A stretch of DNA of 26,006 nucleotides, from assembly GCA_036389715.1 (NCBI GenBank), contig DASVWH010000074.1, positions 1-26,006 of the forward strand, written 5' to 3'. Positions 16,225 to 23,734 of the stretch are shown here, in pieces (the first letter of the stretch is position 1; every line of letters begins with the position of its first letter). The translations under genes were made by a program, and so were the position numbers. Source of the stretch: DASVWH01 sp036389715 (lineage in GTDB: Bacteria; Acidobacteriota; Blastocatellia; Pyrinomonadales; Pyrinomonadaceae). The notes under the pieces were generated by a model. That model was not told the DNA's origin and did not search any database. It saw only the letters and a list, made by a program, of their open reading frames with translations.

Positions 16225-16253
16225 TTGTGACTTTGGGCCCTGAACCTTAAACT
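16225..16253 (+). promoter_or_regulatory. Possible promoter of uvrC
   Basis: TTGTGA (16225-16230), 17-base spacer, TAAACT (16248-16253), each 4/6 to consensus. The start of transcription would fall near 16260, giving an almost leaderless message, which fits the lack of a ribosome site before ATG 16267. Confidence 0.35.
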
Positions 16254-16266
16254 TTAATCTAACTTA

Positions 16267-18399
16267 ATGACTCTCGAAGAAAAACTCCAAAGCCTGCCCG
16301 TCGCGCCGGGCGTCTACCTGCACAAGGACGAGGCGGGCAAGATCATCTACGTCGGCAAGGCGAAGAACTTGCGCAACCGTGTCCGCTCTTACTTCCAGTC
16401 CGGGCGCGGCCATGATCGCAAGACGCGCGAGCTGGTGCGCCGCATACGCGACCTGGAATTCATCGTCACCGACACGGAAGTCGAGGCGCTCGTCCTCGAA
16501 TCGAACTTAATCAAGCAGCACAAGCCACGCTACAACGTGCTGCTCAAGGACGATAAGCAGTACCCGCACCTGAAGCTGACCATCAACGAGGCTTTCCCGC
16601 GCGTGATGATAACGCGGCGCATCCAGCGCGACGGCGCTCTCTATTTCGGTCCCTTCCTTCCGGCCGCGCTCGCACGCCGCACCATTGATCTCATCAACCG
16701 GACGTTTCAACTGCGGACCTGCGACATAGAGATTGACGGCAAACTCCCGCGCCCGTGTCTTGAGTATCACATCAAACGCTGCCTGGGGCCGTGCGTCAAG
16801 GGCCTGTGCAGCCCGACGGAGTACCAGGAGGCCGTGCGCGACGTGCGCCTGCTGCTCGAAGGCAAGAACCGTGAGCTGGCCGATACGCTCGAAGCGCGGA
16901 TGACGGAGGCTTCCGATGAGATGCGCTTCGAGATGGCGGCCAAGTACCGCGACCTGCGCAGGACCGTCATCTCGCTCGGCGAGCAGCAGAAGATGGCGAC
17001 CTCGCCCGAACGCGACGTGGACATCTTCGGCTACTACCAGGAGGGCGCGCGCCTCGCGCTGCAACTGTTCACGATGCGCGAGGGCAAGATCGTCGGACGC
17101 CGCGAGTTCTTCTGGGAAGACCTGCCCGAAGACGGCTTCGACCCTTCCTTATTCCTGAGCGAAGTCCTGACGCAGTATTACAACACTGACTACGTCCCGC
17201 GCGAGATTCACGTGCCGGTTGATTTCGAGGACCGGGAGCTATTGGAGAAAGCCCTGACGGAGCGCAGGGGGCGGCGCGTCCGCATCCTCGACCCGCAGCG
17301 CGGCGAAAAGCGCGACCTCATCGACCTGGTCGAGAAGAACGCCAAGCTCGCCTTCGAGCAGCGCTTCCGCGTTTTGAAGCCCGACATGGAGCGCGTCCTT
17401 GAAGAGTTGCAGGAGGTGCTCGAACTGCCGCGCTTTCCGGCGCGCATAGAGTCCTTCGACATCTCTCACATCCAGGGCGCGGAGAACGTCGCCGGGATGG
17501 TCGTCTGCGAAAACGGCAAGATGAACCGCGCCGAGTATCGCAAGTTCAAGATCAAGACGGTCGAAGGCGCAAACGATACGGCTTCGATGAACGAAGTGGT
17601 TTTCCGTCGCTATCGCAGGCTGCTCGACGAGGCGAAGCCATTGCCCGACCTCGTGATGATTGACGGCGGCAAGGGACAGTTGAACGCGGCCGCCGCCGCC
17701 ATGCGCGAGCTTGAACTGGAAGCCATCCCGATGATCGGCGTCGTCAAGCCGCCGCGCAGGCACAACGAGGTCTCGCACCTCCTGGTCAAAGGGCGCGAGC
17801 ACGAGCCCGTCTTCCTCGATTCACACTCGCCGGTCCTGCGCCTGATTCAACTAATCCGCGATGAAACGCACCGGACGGCGCTCAGCTACCATCGCAAGCG
17901 GCGCGAGCTGCGCGATTTTACCTCGGAGCTGACGGCGATTCCGGGCGTCGGCGAAAAGCGCAAGAACCGCCTGCTCAGAAACCTGGGCTCGATTCAGCGC
18001 GTCGCCAACGCGAGCCTCGCGGAGCTTTCGCCCTTCGTCGGCAGTAAGACAGCCGCCGAGATCGTCGAACACTTCAGCCGCCAGCGCGCCCTGGCCGAAG
18101 GCGGACAGGCGCAGGCGGAGCCGGGGGCCGGGACGCCGCGACAGCCGGGCGCTGCGGATGGAGACGGCGCGGGCCTGGCTGCGGTCGAGCCGGAGCAGAT
18201 CGAGACTCGCCTGGACGACCCGCAGGGCGACGCAGAGGATTTGCAGCCGATTCGCTCCCTGGACCAACAGGGCGAGCTGCGCAAGCGCCCTTCCAGCAGA
18301 CGCAAGCGCGGCGAGCGTTCGACCAATCCGCACGCCGTCAGGCGCGAAAAAACGGCCGTGTCTGACTCTCCCGACGAAGCGCCCGCGCAGGAGGATTAG
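16267..18399 (+). CDS. uvrC: UvrABC system protein C (excinuclease subunit)
   Basis: The 710-residue subunit makes both cuts around DNA lesions bound by UvrAB. GIY-YIG nuclease domain at about 10-95 (GVYLHKDEAGKIIYVGKAKNLRNRVRSY). The four-cysteine cluster Cys152, Cys164, Cys172, Cys176 has the same spacing as the E. coli iron-sulfur site (154/166/174/178). UVR coiled-coil region about 200-240. The C-terminal RNase H-like nuclease has the acidic residues in ESFDISH and MIDGGKGQL and the histidine in DETHRTALSYHR. Tandem helix-hairpin-helix at about 560-606. Beyond that is a 104-residue tail, polar and charged, absent from the E. coli protein (610 residues). ATG 16267 is chosen for its match to family N-termini. 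Confidence 0.98.
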   Translation: MTLEEKLQSLPVAPGVYLHKDEAGKIIYVGKAKNLRNRVRSYFQSGRGHDRKTRELVRRIRDLEFIVTDTEVEALVLESNLIKQHKPRYNVLLKDDKQYPHLKLTINEAFPRVMITRRIQRDGALYFGPFLPAALARRTIDLINRTFQLRTCDIEIDGKLPRPCLEYHIKRCLGPCVKGLCSPTEYQEAVRDVRLLLEGKNRELADTLEARMTEASDEMRFEMAAKYRDLRRTVISLGEQQKMATSPERDVDIFGYYQEGARLALQLFTMREGKIVGRREFFWEDLPEDGFDPSLFLSEVLTQYYNTDYVPREIHVPVDFEDRELLEKALTERRGRRVRILDPQRGEKRDLIDLVEKNAKLAFEQRFRVLKPDMERVLEELQEVLELPRFPARIESFDISHIQGAENVAGMVVCENGKMNRAEYRKFKIKTVEGANDTASMNEVVFRRYRRLLDEAKPLPDLVMIDGGKGQLNAAAAAMRELELEAIPMIGVVKPPRRHNEVSHLLVKGREHEPVFLDSHSPVLRLIQLIRDETHRTALSYHRKRRELRDFTSELTAIPGVGEKRKNRLLRNLGSIQRVANASLAELSPFVGSKTAAEIVEHFSRQRALAEGGQAQAEPGAGTPRQPGAADGDGAGLAAVEPEQIETRLDDPQGDAEDLQPIRSLDQQGELRKRPSSRRKRGERSTNPHAVRREKTAVSDSPDEAPAQED

Positions 18400-18613
18400 C
18401 CTCCCGAAGACAAACTTTCGCCAAACAATCCCAAGTATTTCGCAAAGCAAACGCGGCATCCCGCGCGCCCCTCTCAGACATCTACACCTTCCACTTTCGA
18501 GCCGTCCCTTTCAATCGAGGGGTCGGCCCGGTTGTCGGTCTTAGTCAAACGGTGGGGCCTTCATGAAAGCCTCATCAAATAATTCGTCATTCCACCAAGG
18601 GGGATATTTTTAC

Positions 18614-19312
18614 ATGCGTAAAGTTCTGTTTTTCGCTCTCTTCATGCTCGCCTGTGTGCCCGCGGCTTTCGCGCAGAGCACGACGGACGAGAGAAAAGGG
18701 CCGGAGTTTTTTGTCGGCTACACGAACATGCAGGCCGAAGGCGTTCCGAGCCAGGAGAAGAATACTAACAACTCTTTTGACGATAAGGTCTTTGGAGACC
18801 GCACGGGCCTGCACGGCTTCAACGCAGAGATTACCGGCTACGTCACGCCGCGCTTTGGCCTGACCGGCGACTTCTCCTTCAATCAGAGAAGCCGCTCCTT
18901 CAACAACGGCGCGGGCGTCGAAGGCGACGTTGATACCCGAATCGTCAACGTGCTGGGCGGCCCGCAGGTCAAGTTCCCGAATCAGACCCGCGTGACGCCG
19001 TTCATCCGCGCGCTCTTCGGCGTGGCGAACACCAGGTTCGAGGCCCAGGAGCGCAGGACACTGACGACCGGAACCGTCAGCAACAGTTTCACCACCAACG
19101 CCACGGATTTCGCAATGGCGATGGGCGGCGGCCTGGACGTGCGGCTCAACGACCGCGTCCAGTTGCGCGTGCTTCAGGTGGACTACAATCCGGTCTTCTT
19201 GCGGAATCGCTCGATCAGCGTGCTCGGCGGGGCCGGAGCCCTGACGCCACAGACGCTGGAATCGAATCGCCAGGACAACATTCGTCTCTCGTTCGGCGTG
19301 GTCTTCAAGTAA
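18614..19312 (+). CDS. Outer-membrane beta-barrel protein (paralog 1)
   Basis: A 232-residue exported protein. ATG 18614 has an AGGGGGA ribosome site 10 bases before it and starts a standard signal peptide (MRKVLFFALFMLACVPAAFAQ); an upstream in-frame ATG at 18563 would bury that signal. The mature part has alternating-hydrophobicity strands typical of small eight-stranded barrels: FFVGYTNMQ, GFNAEITGYVTPRFGLTGDFSF, VNVLGGPQVKF, FAMAMGGGLDVRL, IRLSFGVVFK. The terminal Phe-x suits outer-membrane insertion. Clearly paralogous to the gene at 19940. Function probably porin- or adhesin-like; not specified by sequence. Confidence 0.85.
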   Translation: MRKVLFFALFMLACVPAAFAQSTTDERKGPEFFVGYTNMQAEGVPSQEKNTNNSFDDKVFGDRTGLHGFNAEITGYVTPRFGLTGDFSFNQRSRSFNNGAGVEGDVDTRIVNVLGGPQVKFPNQTRVTPFIRALFGVANTRFEAQERRTLTTGTVSNSFTTNATDFAMAMGGGLDVRLNDRVQLRVLQVDYNPVFLRNRSISVLGGAGALTPQTLESNRQDNIRLSFGVVFK

Positions 19313-19343
19313 AGCTGCCGCGCCTTTGACGGATGGTTATTCC

Positions 19344-19386
19344 AGAGAGACCGCCCGCGAGCTTGATGAGCGCGGGCGGTCTCTCT
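19344..19386 (+). terminator. Strong hairpin terminator after beta-barrel paralog 1
   Basis: A perfect 16-bp stem: 19344-19359 pairs with 19371-19386 around an 11-base loop. It lies 31 bases after the stop codon. The tail has only TC-rich sequence rather than a T run, so it may need a factor or act mainly as an mRNA 3' end. Confidence 0.75.
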
Positions 19387-19455
19387 TCGCTTCGAGCTTT
19401 CCCTGCGGGCCGGTCACGCTCTGGGGCCGTTCGGCTGCGGGCGAAGCGGCAAATG

Positions 19456-19479
19456 TGTGACAGTTGGAAAAGTGTCACA
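19456..19479. promoter_or_regulatory. Palindromic site, possible activator-binding element
   Basis: TGTGACA, 10 bases, TGTCACA: exact inverted 7-mers with dyad symmetry. It lies about 215 bases upstream of the sigma54 -12 element, a distance at which NtrC-type enhancer-binding proteins work. A CRP-like site is less likely because of the spacing. Confidence 0.5.
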
Positions 19480-19691
19480 GGGGCGCGGGCCGCCGTCCGG
19501 GCGCTCTTTTAGTCTAATCCTGACGCCGTCTTGCATGCGCGGGGAAGTGGCCGGGCGGAGGCGCGCGGGACGCTGGAGAGAGACCCGGCCGATGCTCCAT
19601 GTGTCTGGTAACTGTTGCACCGCGCATGCGCTTCCGGTTAGTCATCGCCGGGATTCGACGCCGGAAATCGGGCCCGCAGCCATCCCCGCGC

Positions 19692-19707
19692 TGGCACTAC
19701 TCTTGCT
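19692..19707 (+). promoter_or_regulatory. Sigma54 (RpoN) promoter of beta-barrel paralog 2
   Basis: CTGGCAC at 19691-19697 and TTGCT at 19703-19707, with exactly 10 bases between the GG and the GC as sigma54 requires. No other non-coding place in the window shows the pattern. Confidence 0.7.
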
Positions 19708-19939
19708 CAGTGAATTTCCGGGACCCCGGGGCGGGTCAGTGCATTTACAGCCCCTTGGAAATTTTTCGAGACGTGGCCGCCTAATCCCGAATACTCCGGC
19801 AGCCGCGTCCGTCAGCGAGACCGTCAGGGCTGAAAAGCGGCCCATACTCGACGGGCTATCATTTCAGTTGCGGCAGGGCTTTCGATGAGAGGTCCGCCCG
19901 CTAACTAAAGATTATTCTCAGGAGGTAGATTGATTAGTC

Positions 19940-20551
19940 ATGCGTAAATTATTCTTCTTGCCGGTTCTGCTGTTCGCCCTGGCTTCGGTCAGCTTCGCGC
20001 AGACCGGCGGCGAGTACAACAAGGTAGAGTTCTACGGCGGCTATTCACACAATCGTGTGGACACGGGCCTCAGCGACGATGACCCGGAGTTCAGCGACAT
20101 CGTCAACGAGCGCGAAGGCTATCACGGCTTCAATGCGTCCGTCACGGGCAACCTGACGCGCTACGTCGGGCTCAAGGCCGACTACTCGTTTCACCGCAAG
20201 ACGTTCGACGTGACGGACGGGACGATGACCGTCGGCGTCAAGTCGAACCTGCACAACTTCCTCGGGGGCGTGCAGTTCAAAGACAACTCGACGGAGACGA
20301 AGGTTAAGCCGTTCGCTCATATCCTGGCCGGGGTCGCGCGCTCGACCTTCAGCCTGACGAATGCGCCGGTCGGGATTGACTCCAGCGATTTCGACGACAC
20401 CGGCTTTGCGATAGCTATCGGCGGCGGCCTGGACTTCCGCGTCAGCCCGCGCATAGACATCCGCGCCATCCAGTTCGATTACAACCCGAACCGCTTCGAC
20501 GGCGATACTTCACATAACTTCCGCATCGGCGCGGGCATCGTCATTCACTAA
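19940..20551 (+). CDS. Outer-membrane beta-barrel protein (paralog 2)
   Basis: A 203-residue exported protein with a signal peptide ending at SFAQ (about residue 21). The barrel strands align by eye with paralog 1: YHGFNASVTGNLTRYVGLKADYSFH, NFLGGVQFK, FAIAIGGGLDFRVSPRIDIRAIQFDYNPNRF and a closing FRIGAGIVIH. AGGAGGT at 19920-19926 is 13 bases before the ATG, rather far but no better in-frame start exists. A sigma54 promoter and distal palindrome upstream suggest expression under an activator signal, unlike paralog 1. A terminator hairpin follows. Confidence 0.87.
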   Translation: MRKLFFLPVLLFALASVSFAQTGGEYNKVEFYGGYSHNRVDTGLSDDDPEFSDIVNEREGYHGFNASVTGNLTRYVGLKADYSFHRKTFDVTDGTMTVGVKSNLHNFLGGVQFKDNSTETKVKPFAHILAGVARSTFSLTNAPVGIDSSDFDDTGFAIAIGGGLDFRVSPRIDIRAIQFDYNPNRFDGDTSHNFRIGAGIVIH

Positions 20552-20578
20552 AGACCGAACCCGAAACCGAAACACAAG

Positions 20579-20618
20579 CGGCGGGCGAGTGCTGCATTTG
20601 GTAAGCACTCGCCCGCCG
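20579..20618. terminator. Bidirectional hairpin between convergent genes
   Basis: A perfect 15-bp stem: 20579-20593 pairs with 20604-20618 around a 10-base loop. It lies 28 bases after the beta-barrel stop and about 48 bases after (reading the minus strand) the stop at 20667, so it can serve both genes. Confidence 0.75.
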
Positions 20619-20666
20619 TCCGTTTCCCCGCAAAGAGTTTCTCAACCGCGGCCGGAAGGGCGCGCG

Positions 20667-21428
20667 TCAGCCTGGCGGCGGCTGTTGCCCCTTGAGCCCC
20701 GTGAAATCATAGGTGATGTGCAGGTTGAGCCTGCCGTTGGCGACTTCGGCGCGAACGTCCTTGACCTGCGCTTTGAGAGTCCCGTTACTGGCCTGGACAG
20801 GCATGGCGAGCGCGAGCTGCGGCGCACGCAGGATTTCCATCGGGTTGATGCGCTGGTTGAGCGACCGTTGAACGAGCAGCGTGGCGATGCCGCCGACGGC
20901 CGCGGGCGCGCCCTCCAGGTTAACGCTCTCGACGTTGATCTGGCCGTAGACGGTCTGCTTCTCGCGGTCGAAAGAGAGTTGAATGCTGGCCTGAGCCCAG
21001 CCCTTGAACTGCACGCAGCTGCCGAGAATGCTGTAGCTGCCGGTGAAGGCCAGCGGCGCTGTGATCTTCCCGTCCGCGAAGCGCACGCTCGTTTTGACGT
21101 TGCTCCCCTCGGGCGCGAGCACGACCAGGTCCGGGCAGTTGTCGGCGGCCAGGCGTATCTCTGCTTCGCCGTCCGCGAGCCCGCGTTCCATCTTCGTCAG
21201 TTCGAGCGGAAAAGAGGGCGCGCCGATGTCTCGGAAAACGGAGCCGAGCAGCGCGTCGAAGAACTGCTCGTCCAGTGTGACGAGTGCGGTCCCGGCCGCA
21301 TCCCCTCCCGGCTCAGGCGTTTTGACGGCCTCGCCGGGCAGCGCCTTGGCCTTCGGCGCGCCGAGCCAGAAGAGCACCAGGAGCGCGCCGAGAATCAATC
21401 CGCCGAGCAGCGTGAGAACATATTTCAT
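20667..21428 (-). CDS. Membrane-anchored periplasmic protein of unknown family
   Basis: A 253-residue protein with one N-terminal membrane helix (about 4-23) and a long periplasmic part of alternating beta strands and amphipathic helices. Two cysteines (near CPDL and SCVQF) could pair. GGGAGAAAG precedes the ATG. The gene follows the lipoprotein gene by only 15 bases, so the two form an operon and probably act together at the envelope. I do not recognise the family; the pattern of strands around INVESVNLEGAP and LNLHITYDF suggests a lipid- or ligand-binding fold, but this is a guess. Confidence 0.75.
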   Translation of the reverse strand: MKYVLTLLGGLILGALLVLFWLGAPKAKALPGEAVKTPEPGGDAAGTALVTLDEQFFDALLGSVFRDIGAPSFPLELTKMERGLADGEAEIRLAADNCPDLVVLAPEGSNVKTSVRFADGKITAPLAFTGSYSILGSCVQFKGWAQASIQLSFDREKQTVYGQINVESVNLEGAPAAVGGIATLLVQRSLNQRINPMEILRAPQLALAMPVQASNGTLKAQVKDVRAEVANGRLNLHITYDFTGLKGQQPPPG

Positions 21429-21443
21429 ACTCTTTCTCCCGGT

Positions 21444-22373
21444 TTAATGTGCAGGCGGCGCAGGCGTCGGCGTCATGGAAGAGGCCGGTTGGGCGTTGCC
21501 GCCGCTCTGGCTCTGCTGCATCAGGTTGCCCGCGATGGTCAGCGCCGCTTGCAGAACCGCGTTGACCTGCGAGCGCACCTGGTCCGGGTCAACCTTGGCC
21601 ATCCCGGCGGGCACTTCAAAGGTTGACTGGTCCACACTGGTCTGGATGTTGCCCAGCTCCGTCACGACCCTGACGCCGCTCGCCCCGTTGACGTTGGCAG
21701 AGGAGTTGATGACGGATTCCGAGCGCAGCGGAAGGCCCGTCTCCTTGTCAACATAGATGAAGGATTCGGCCTGCACATTTCCGGCCTGAGTGCCGGTCCT
21801 GGCCGCGCCCGCGCAGCGATACTTCGTCGCGCTGCGCCCGCCGAATGATTCCTCGCCCGCCGTCTCGCAGCCCTGCACTCCCTTAATCTGCTTGACGAGC
21901 TGGCCCGGCGTCATCACGTCCGGCACATTGAAGCCCGTTGATTGCGGCGTCAGCTCCGCATACTGCTTGCGGTTCGGGACGACGACGTAATGCTTATCGG
22001 CGCGATCAATGTAGATCACCTGCTCGCCGCCCGGCAGCTTGAAAGTGATGCGGCGGTCAGCGCCGCTGCGCGCAAAGTCGGCCGAGAGCGCCGGGATGTT
22101 GATGCTCTGGTTGCCGGTCACTTCGGCCTTGAGCGTGATGGTCGCGCTGTACTGGTCGGGCTCGCGCGTCTCGATGGCCGTGCCCGTCATGTTCGCCGTC
22201 CCGCCGCCGGAATTCGCGTTCGTGACGGTCGTGCTCGTGTTCGTGTTGGCCGTGTTGGCGCTGGTCGTCGTGTTGGTCGTTGCCGGTTGCTGGCAGGCGC
22301 TGCCGATGATGACGAGCGACAGGATTACCCCGGTGAAACTTCTGTTAGCTAGTTTCGAGGCGAAGATGTGCAT
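21444..22373 (-). CDS. Putative lipoprotein with LolA-like/DUF4412-like periplasmic domain
   Basis: A 309-residue exported protein. A signal sequence ends at IIGSAC with Cys27 as likely lipidation site (a weak lipobox, since Gly rather than Leu lies at -3). A Thr/Asn-rich linker (28-62) is followed by a beta-rich domain (about 68-265: YSATITLKAEV, ADRRITFKLPGGEQVIYID, KHYVVVPNRKQYAEL, SFIYVDKETGLPLRSE) of the type seen in LolA-like or DUF4412 proteins that bind acyl chains. The C-terminal tail is Gln/Pro-rich. GGAGAG lies about 10 bases before the ATG. Probably outer-membrane or periplasm-facing and paired with the downstream anchored protein. Confidence 0.78.
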   Translation of the reverse strand: MHIFASKLANRSFTGVILSLVIIGSACQQPATTNTTTSANTANTNTSTTVTNANSGGGTANMTGTAIETREPDQYSATITLKAEVTGNQSINIPALSADFARSGADRRITFKLPGGEQVIYIDRADKHYVVVPNRKQYAELTPQSTGFNVPDVMTPGQLVKQIKGVQGCETAGEESFGGRSATKYRCAGAARTGTQAGNVQAESFIYVDKETGLPLRSESVINSSANVNGASGVRVVTELGNIQTSVDQSTFEVPAGMAKVDPDQVRSQVNAVLQAALTIAGNLMQQSQSGGNAQPASSMTPTPAPPAH

Positions 22374-22570
22374 CAGATGACTCTCCTAAGTCGAAGCGGC
22401 ACAAGGGAGGCCGCCGGTATTCGTAGAGCTGGACAGGGGAAATCAGGTCTTAAGAATAACATGCGCTGTCCGGCGCAGGAAGAAAAAGAGTCGGCCCGAA
22501 GCCGGGAAAGAATCGTCTCCGCTGTGCGGGAGAGCGTTTATCGCACACCGCCTGTCCCGCGTCAACGCTA

Positions 22571-22678
22571 TTGACTATGCGCCCGACACTAACCTTGCTC
22601 GTTGACCGGAAAGAAGACCGCTCCGAACAGCAATCCGCATAGTCAAAGGGGCCGCTTCCTCATCGGAGGCGGCCCCTT
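22571..22678 (+). ncRNA. Candidate structured small RNA ending in a terminator
   Basis: TTGACTATGCG (22571-22581) is the exact reverse complement of 22636-22646. Nested inside, TTGCT(C)GTT pairs with AACAGCAA (22595-22603 / 22626-22633), so a closed two-level stem forms. The hairpin 22646-22678 follows directly and is followed by CTTATCT. This order suits a plus-strand RNA. No convincing promoter is seen, and a small mobile element with terminal repeats is the alternative. Confidence 0.4.
22646..22678. terminator. Terminator hairpin
   Basis: 14-bp stem with one G-T pair: 22646-22659 with 22665-22678 around a 5-base loop. The plus-strand tail is pyrimidine-rich (CTTATCTC). It lies about 70 bases after the stop of the small basic protein gene on the minus strand, so it may serve both directions. 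Confidence 0.7.
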
Positions 22679-22747
22679 CTTATCTCTCGGCCTAACGGGC
22701 CCCGGCGGCTCAGGGCTCAATCACGGCGACACGTCTTCAAAAAACTG

Positions 22748-22948
22748 CTAGGCCATGCGGCCTCTCTTCCTGGGCTTGCGCTTGGCGCGCTTGGCCAGCT
22801 TGCTGTTGCGCACAGGGCGGGGCGCGCCGCCGTCGAAGTTGAAGGTGCTGGAGAGCGGCGCTTCATGGCTCGGGACGGAGGCGAAGACGATTCCCGCGAA
22901 ACATAGAACGAGAATTAAAGAGAGGGCGAGTGCGAGCTTGTTTCTCAT
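22748..22948 (-). CDS. Small secreted basic protein
   Basis: A 66-residue protein. Two in-frame ATGs lie six bases apart (22954, 22948); the second is nine bases after the AAAGGAG site and is preferred over the first, which is only three away. A signal peptide (hydrophobic core about 5-20, cleavage near VFAS) is followed by a short mature part whose last 20 residues are dominated by Lys and Arg (KLAKRAKRKPRKRGRM). Such a tail could bind nucleic acid, phospholipid or polysaccharide. No family recognised. Confidence 0.65.
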   Translation of the reverse strand: MRNKLALALSLILVLCFAGIVFASVPSHEAPLSSTFNFDGGAPRPVRNSKLAKRAKRKPRKRGRMA

Positions 22949-22984
22949 TGGCATGTGCTCCTTTTATCGGGCAGAAAGGGGATG

Positions 22985-23020
22985 GCCGGAACGCCCCTGT
23001 TAGTTGCGGCTTCCGGCTTT
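22985..23020. terminator. Hairpin between tdk and the small basic protein gene
   Basis: GCCGGAA (22985-22991) pairs with TTCCGGC (23011-23017), followed on the plus strand by TTTTAA. It may mark the end of the thymidine kinase transcript, though on that strand the tail lacks T. Confidence 0.35.
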
Positions 23021-23076
23021 TAACGTTAATTCTGACGCCGCGGGAACGATAATTTGCCGAGCGGCGAGCGCGATTA

Positions 23077-23709
23077 TCAATCGGCCGCTTCCGTGATGTA
23101 GCTCGTGGGCGCATCTGCGTGCGGGACGAAGCAGCGGCGGCAGCGGGCTTCGTACATGCCGCTGGCGCCGACGGCAACGCGCTCTTCGGACTCGAAGGTG
23201 CGCTGCGAGTAGTTGGCGGGCTGGCCGCAGCGCACGCAGATGGCGTGCGTCTTGGTGATGTACTCGGCGATGGCGAGCAATTGCGGCATCGGCTCAAAGG
23301 GCCTGCCGGTATAATCCTGGTCGAGCCCGGCGATGATGACGCGCAGGCCCCGCTGGGCCATGCTGTTTGCGGCTTCGACCAGGTCGTTGTCGAAGAACTG
23401 CGCTTCGTCAATGCCGACGACCTCCGTGCCTTTCTCGATGCGTGCGAGAAGCTCTGCGGCGGTCTCGACCATCGCCGATTCGTGGCGCATGTCGGAGTGC
23501 GAAACGATGTAGTCATGCGAATAGCGAACGTCAATCCGCGGCTTGAAGACCTGAACCTTCTGGCGCGCGATGCGTGCGCGGCGCAGGCGACGAATCAATT
23601 CCTCGGACTTGCCAGAGAACATAGAGCCCGCGATGACCTCTATCCATCCGGGCGCGGTGCGCAGGTGATTGAGATGCTCATCGTTGCCCTGTGCGGTCAG
23701 TTCGTCCAT
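23077..23709 (-). CDS. tdk: Thymidine kinase (type II)
   Basis: A 210-residue enzyme that phosphorylates thymidine with ATP in the cytoplasm for dTTP salvage. Walker A is GSMFSGKS at 28-35, the catalytic glutamate is Glu102 in DEAQFF, and the structural zinc is held by Cys158/Cys161 (CVRC) and Cys190/Cys193 (CRRC). The lasso loop segment around ANYSQR is present. The N-terminal 20 residues are an extension before the usual start of the fold; GAGG lies 12 bases before the ATG. The gene lies 25 bases after the DUF84 NTPase gene on the same strand, so the two nucleotide-metabolism genes may be co-transcribed. Confidence 0.96.
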   Translation of the reverse strand: MDELTAQGNDEHLNHLRTAPGWIEVIAGSMFSGKSEELIRRLRRARIARQKVQVFKPRIDVRYSHDYIVSHSDMRHESAMVETAAELLARIEKGTEVVGIDEAQFFDNDLVEAANSMAQRGLRVIIAGLDQDYTGRPFEPMPQLLAIAEYITKTHAICVRCGQPANYSQRTFESEERVAVGASGMYEARCRRCFVPHADAPTSYITEAAD

Positions 23710-23734
23710 CTGTTGAATGCCTCTGTCGAAAAAA

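Larger units (their letters stand above)
19313..19939. other. Long intergenic region with sigma54 promoter upstream of paralog 2
   Basis: A 627-base gap holding, in order, the terminator of paralog 1, a TGTGACA/TGTCACA palindrome at 19456-19479, a consensus sigma54 promoter at 19692-19707, and a leader of about 230 bases to the next ATG. An open frame at 19457-19888 has no domain, signal or ribosome site support and looks non-coding. Confidence 0.6.
22374..22747. other. Non-coding region with dense secondary structure
   Basis: A 374-base gap between two minus-strand genes. No supported gene is seen. It holds several inverted repeats: GGACAG/CTGTCC (22431-22436 / 22466-22471), TGTGCG/CGCACA (22523-22528 / 22542-22547), a perfect 11-bp outer pair (22571-22581 / 22636-22646), and a terminator-like hairpin at 22646-22678. 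Confidence 0.6.

Noticed and set aside
19457..19888. A 143-codon open frame between the barrel genes
   Set aside because: No ribosome site, signal or recognisable domain; it spans the sigma54 promoter and its palindrome.
22368..22574. A 68-codon open frame on the plus strand
   Set aside because: No ribosome site and composition unlike a protein; it overlaps the lipoprotein's leader and the structured region.
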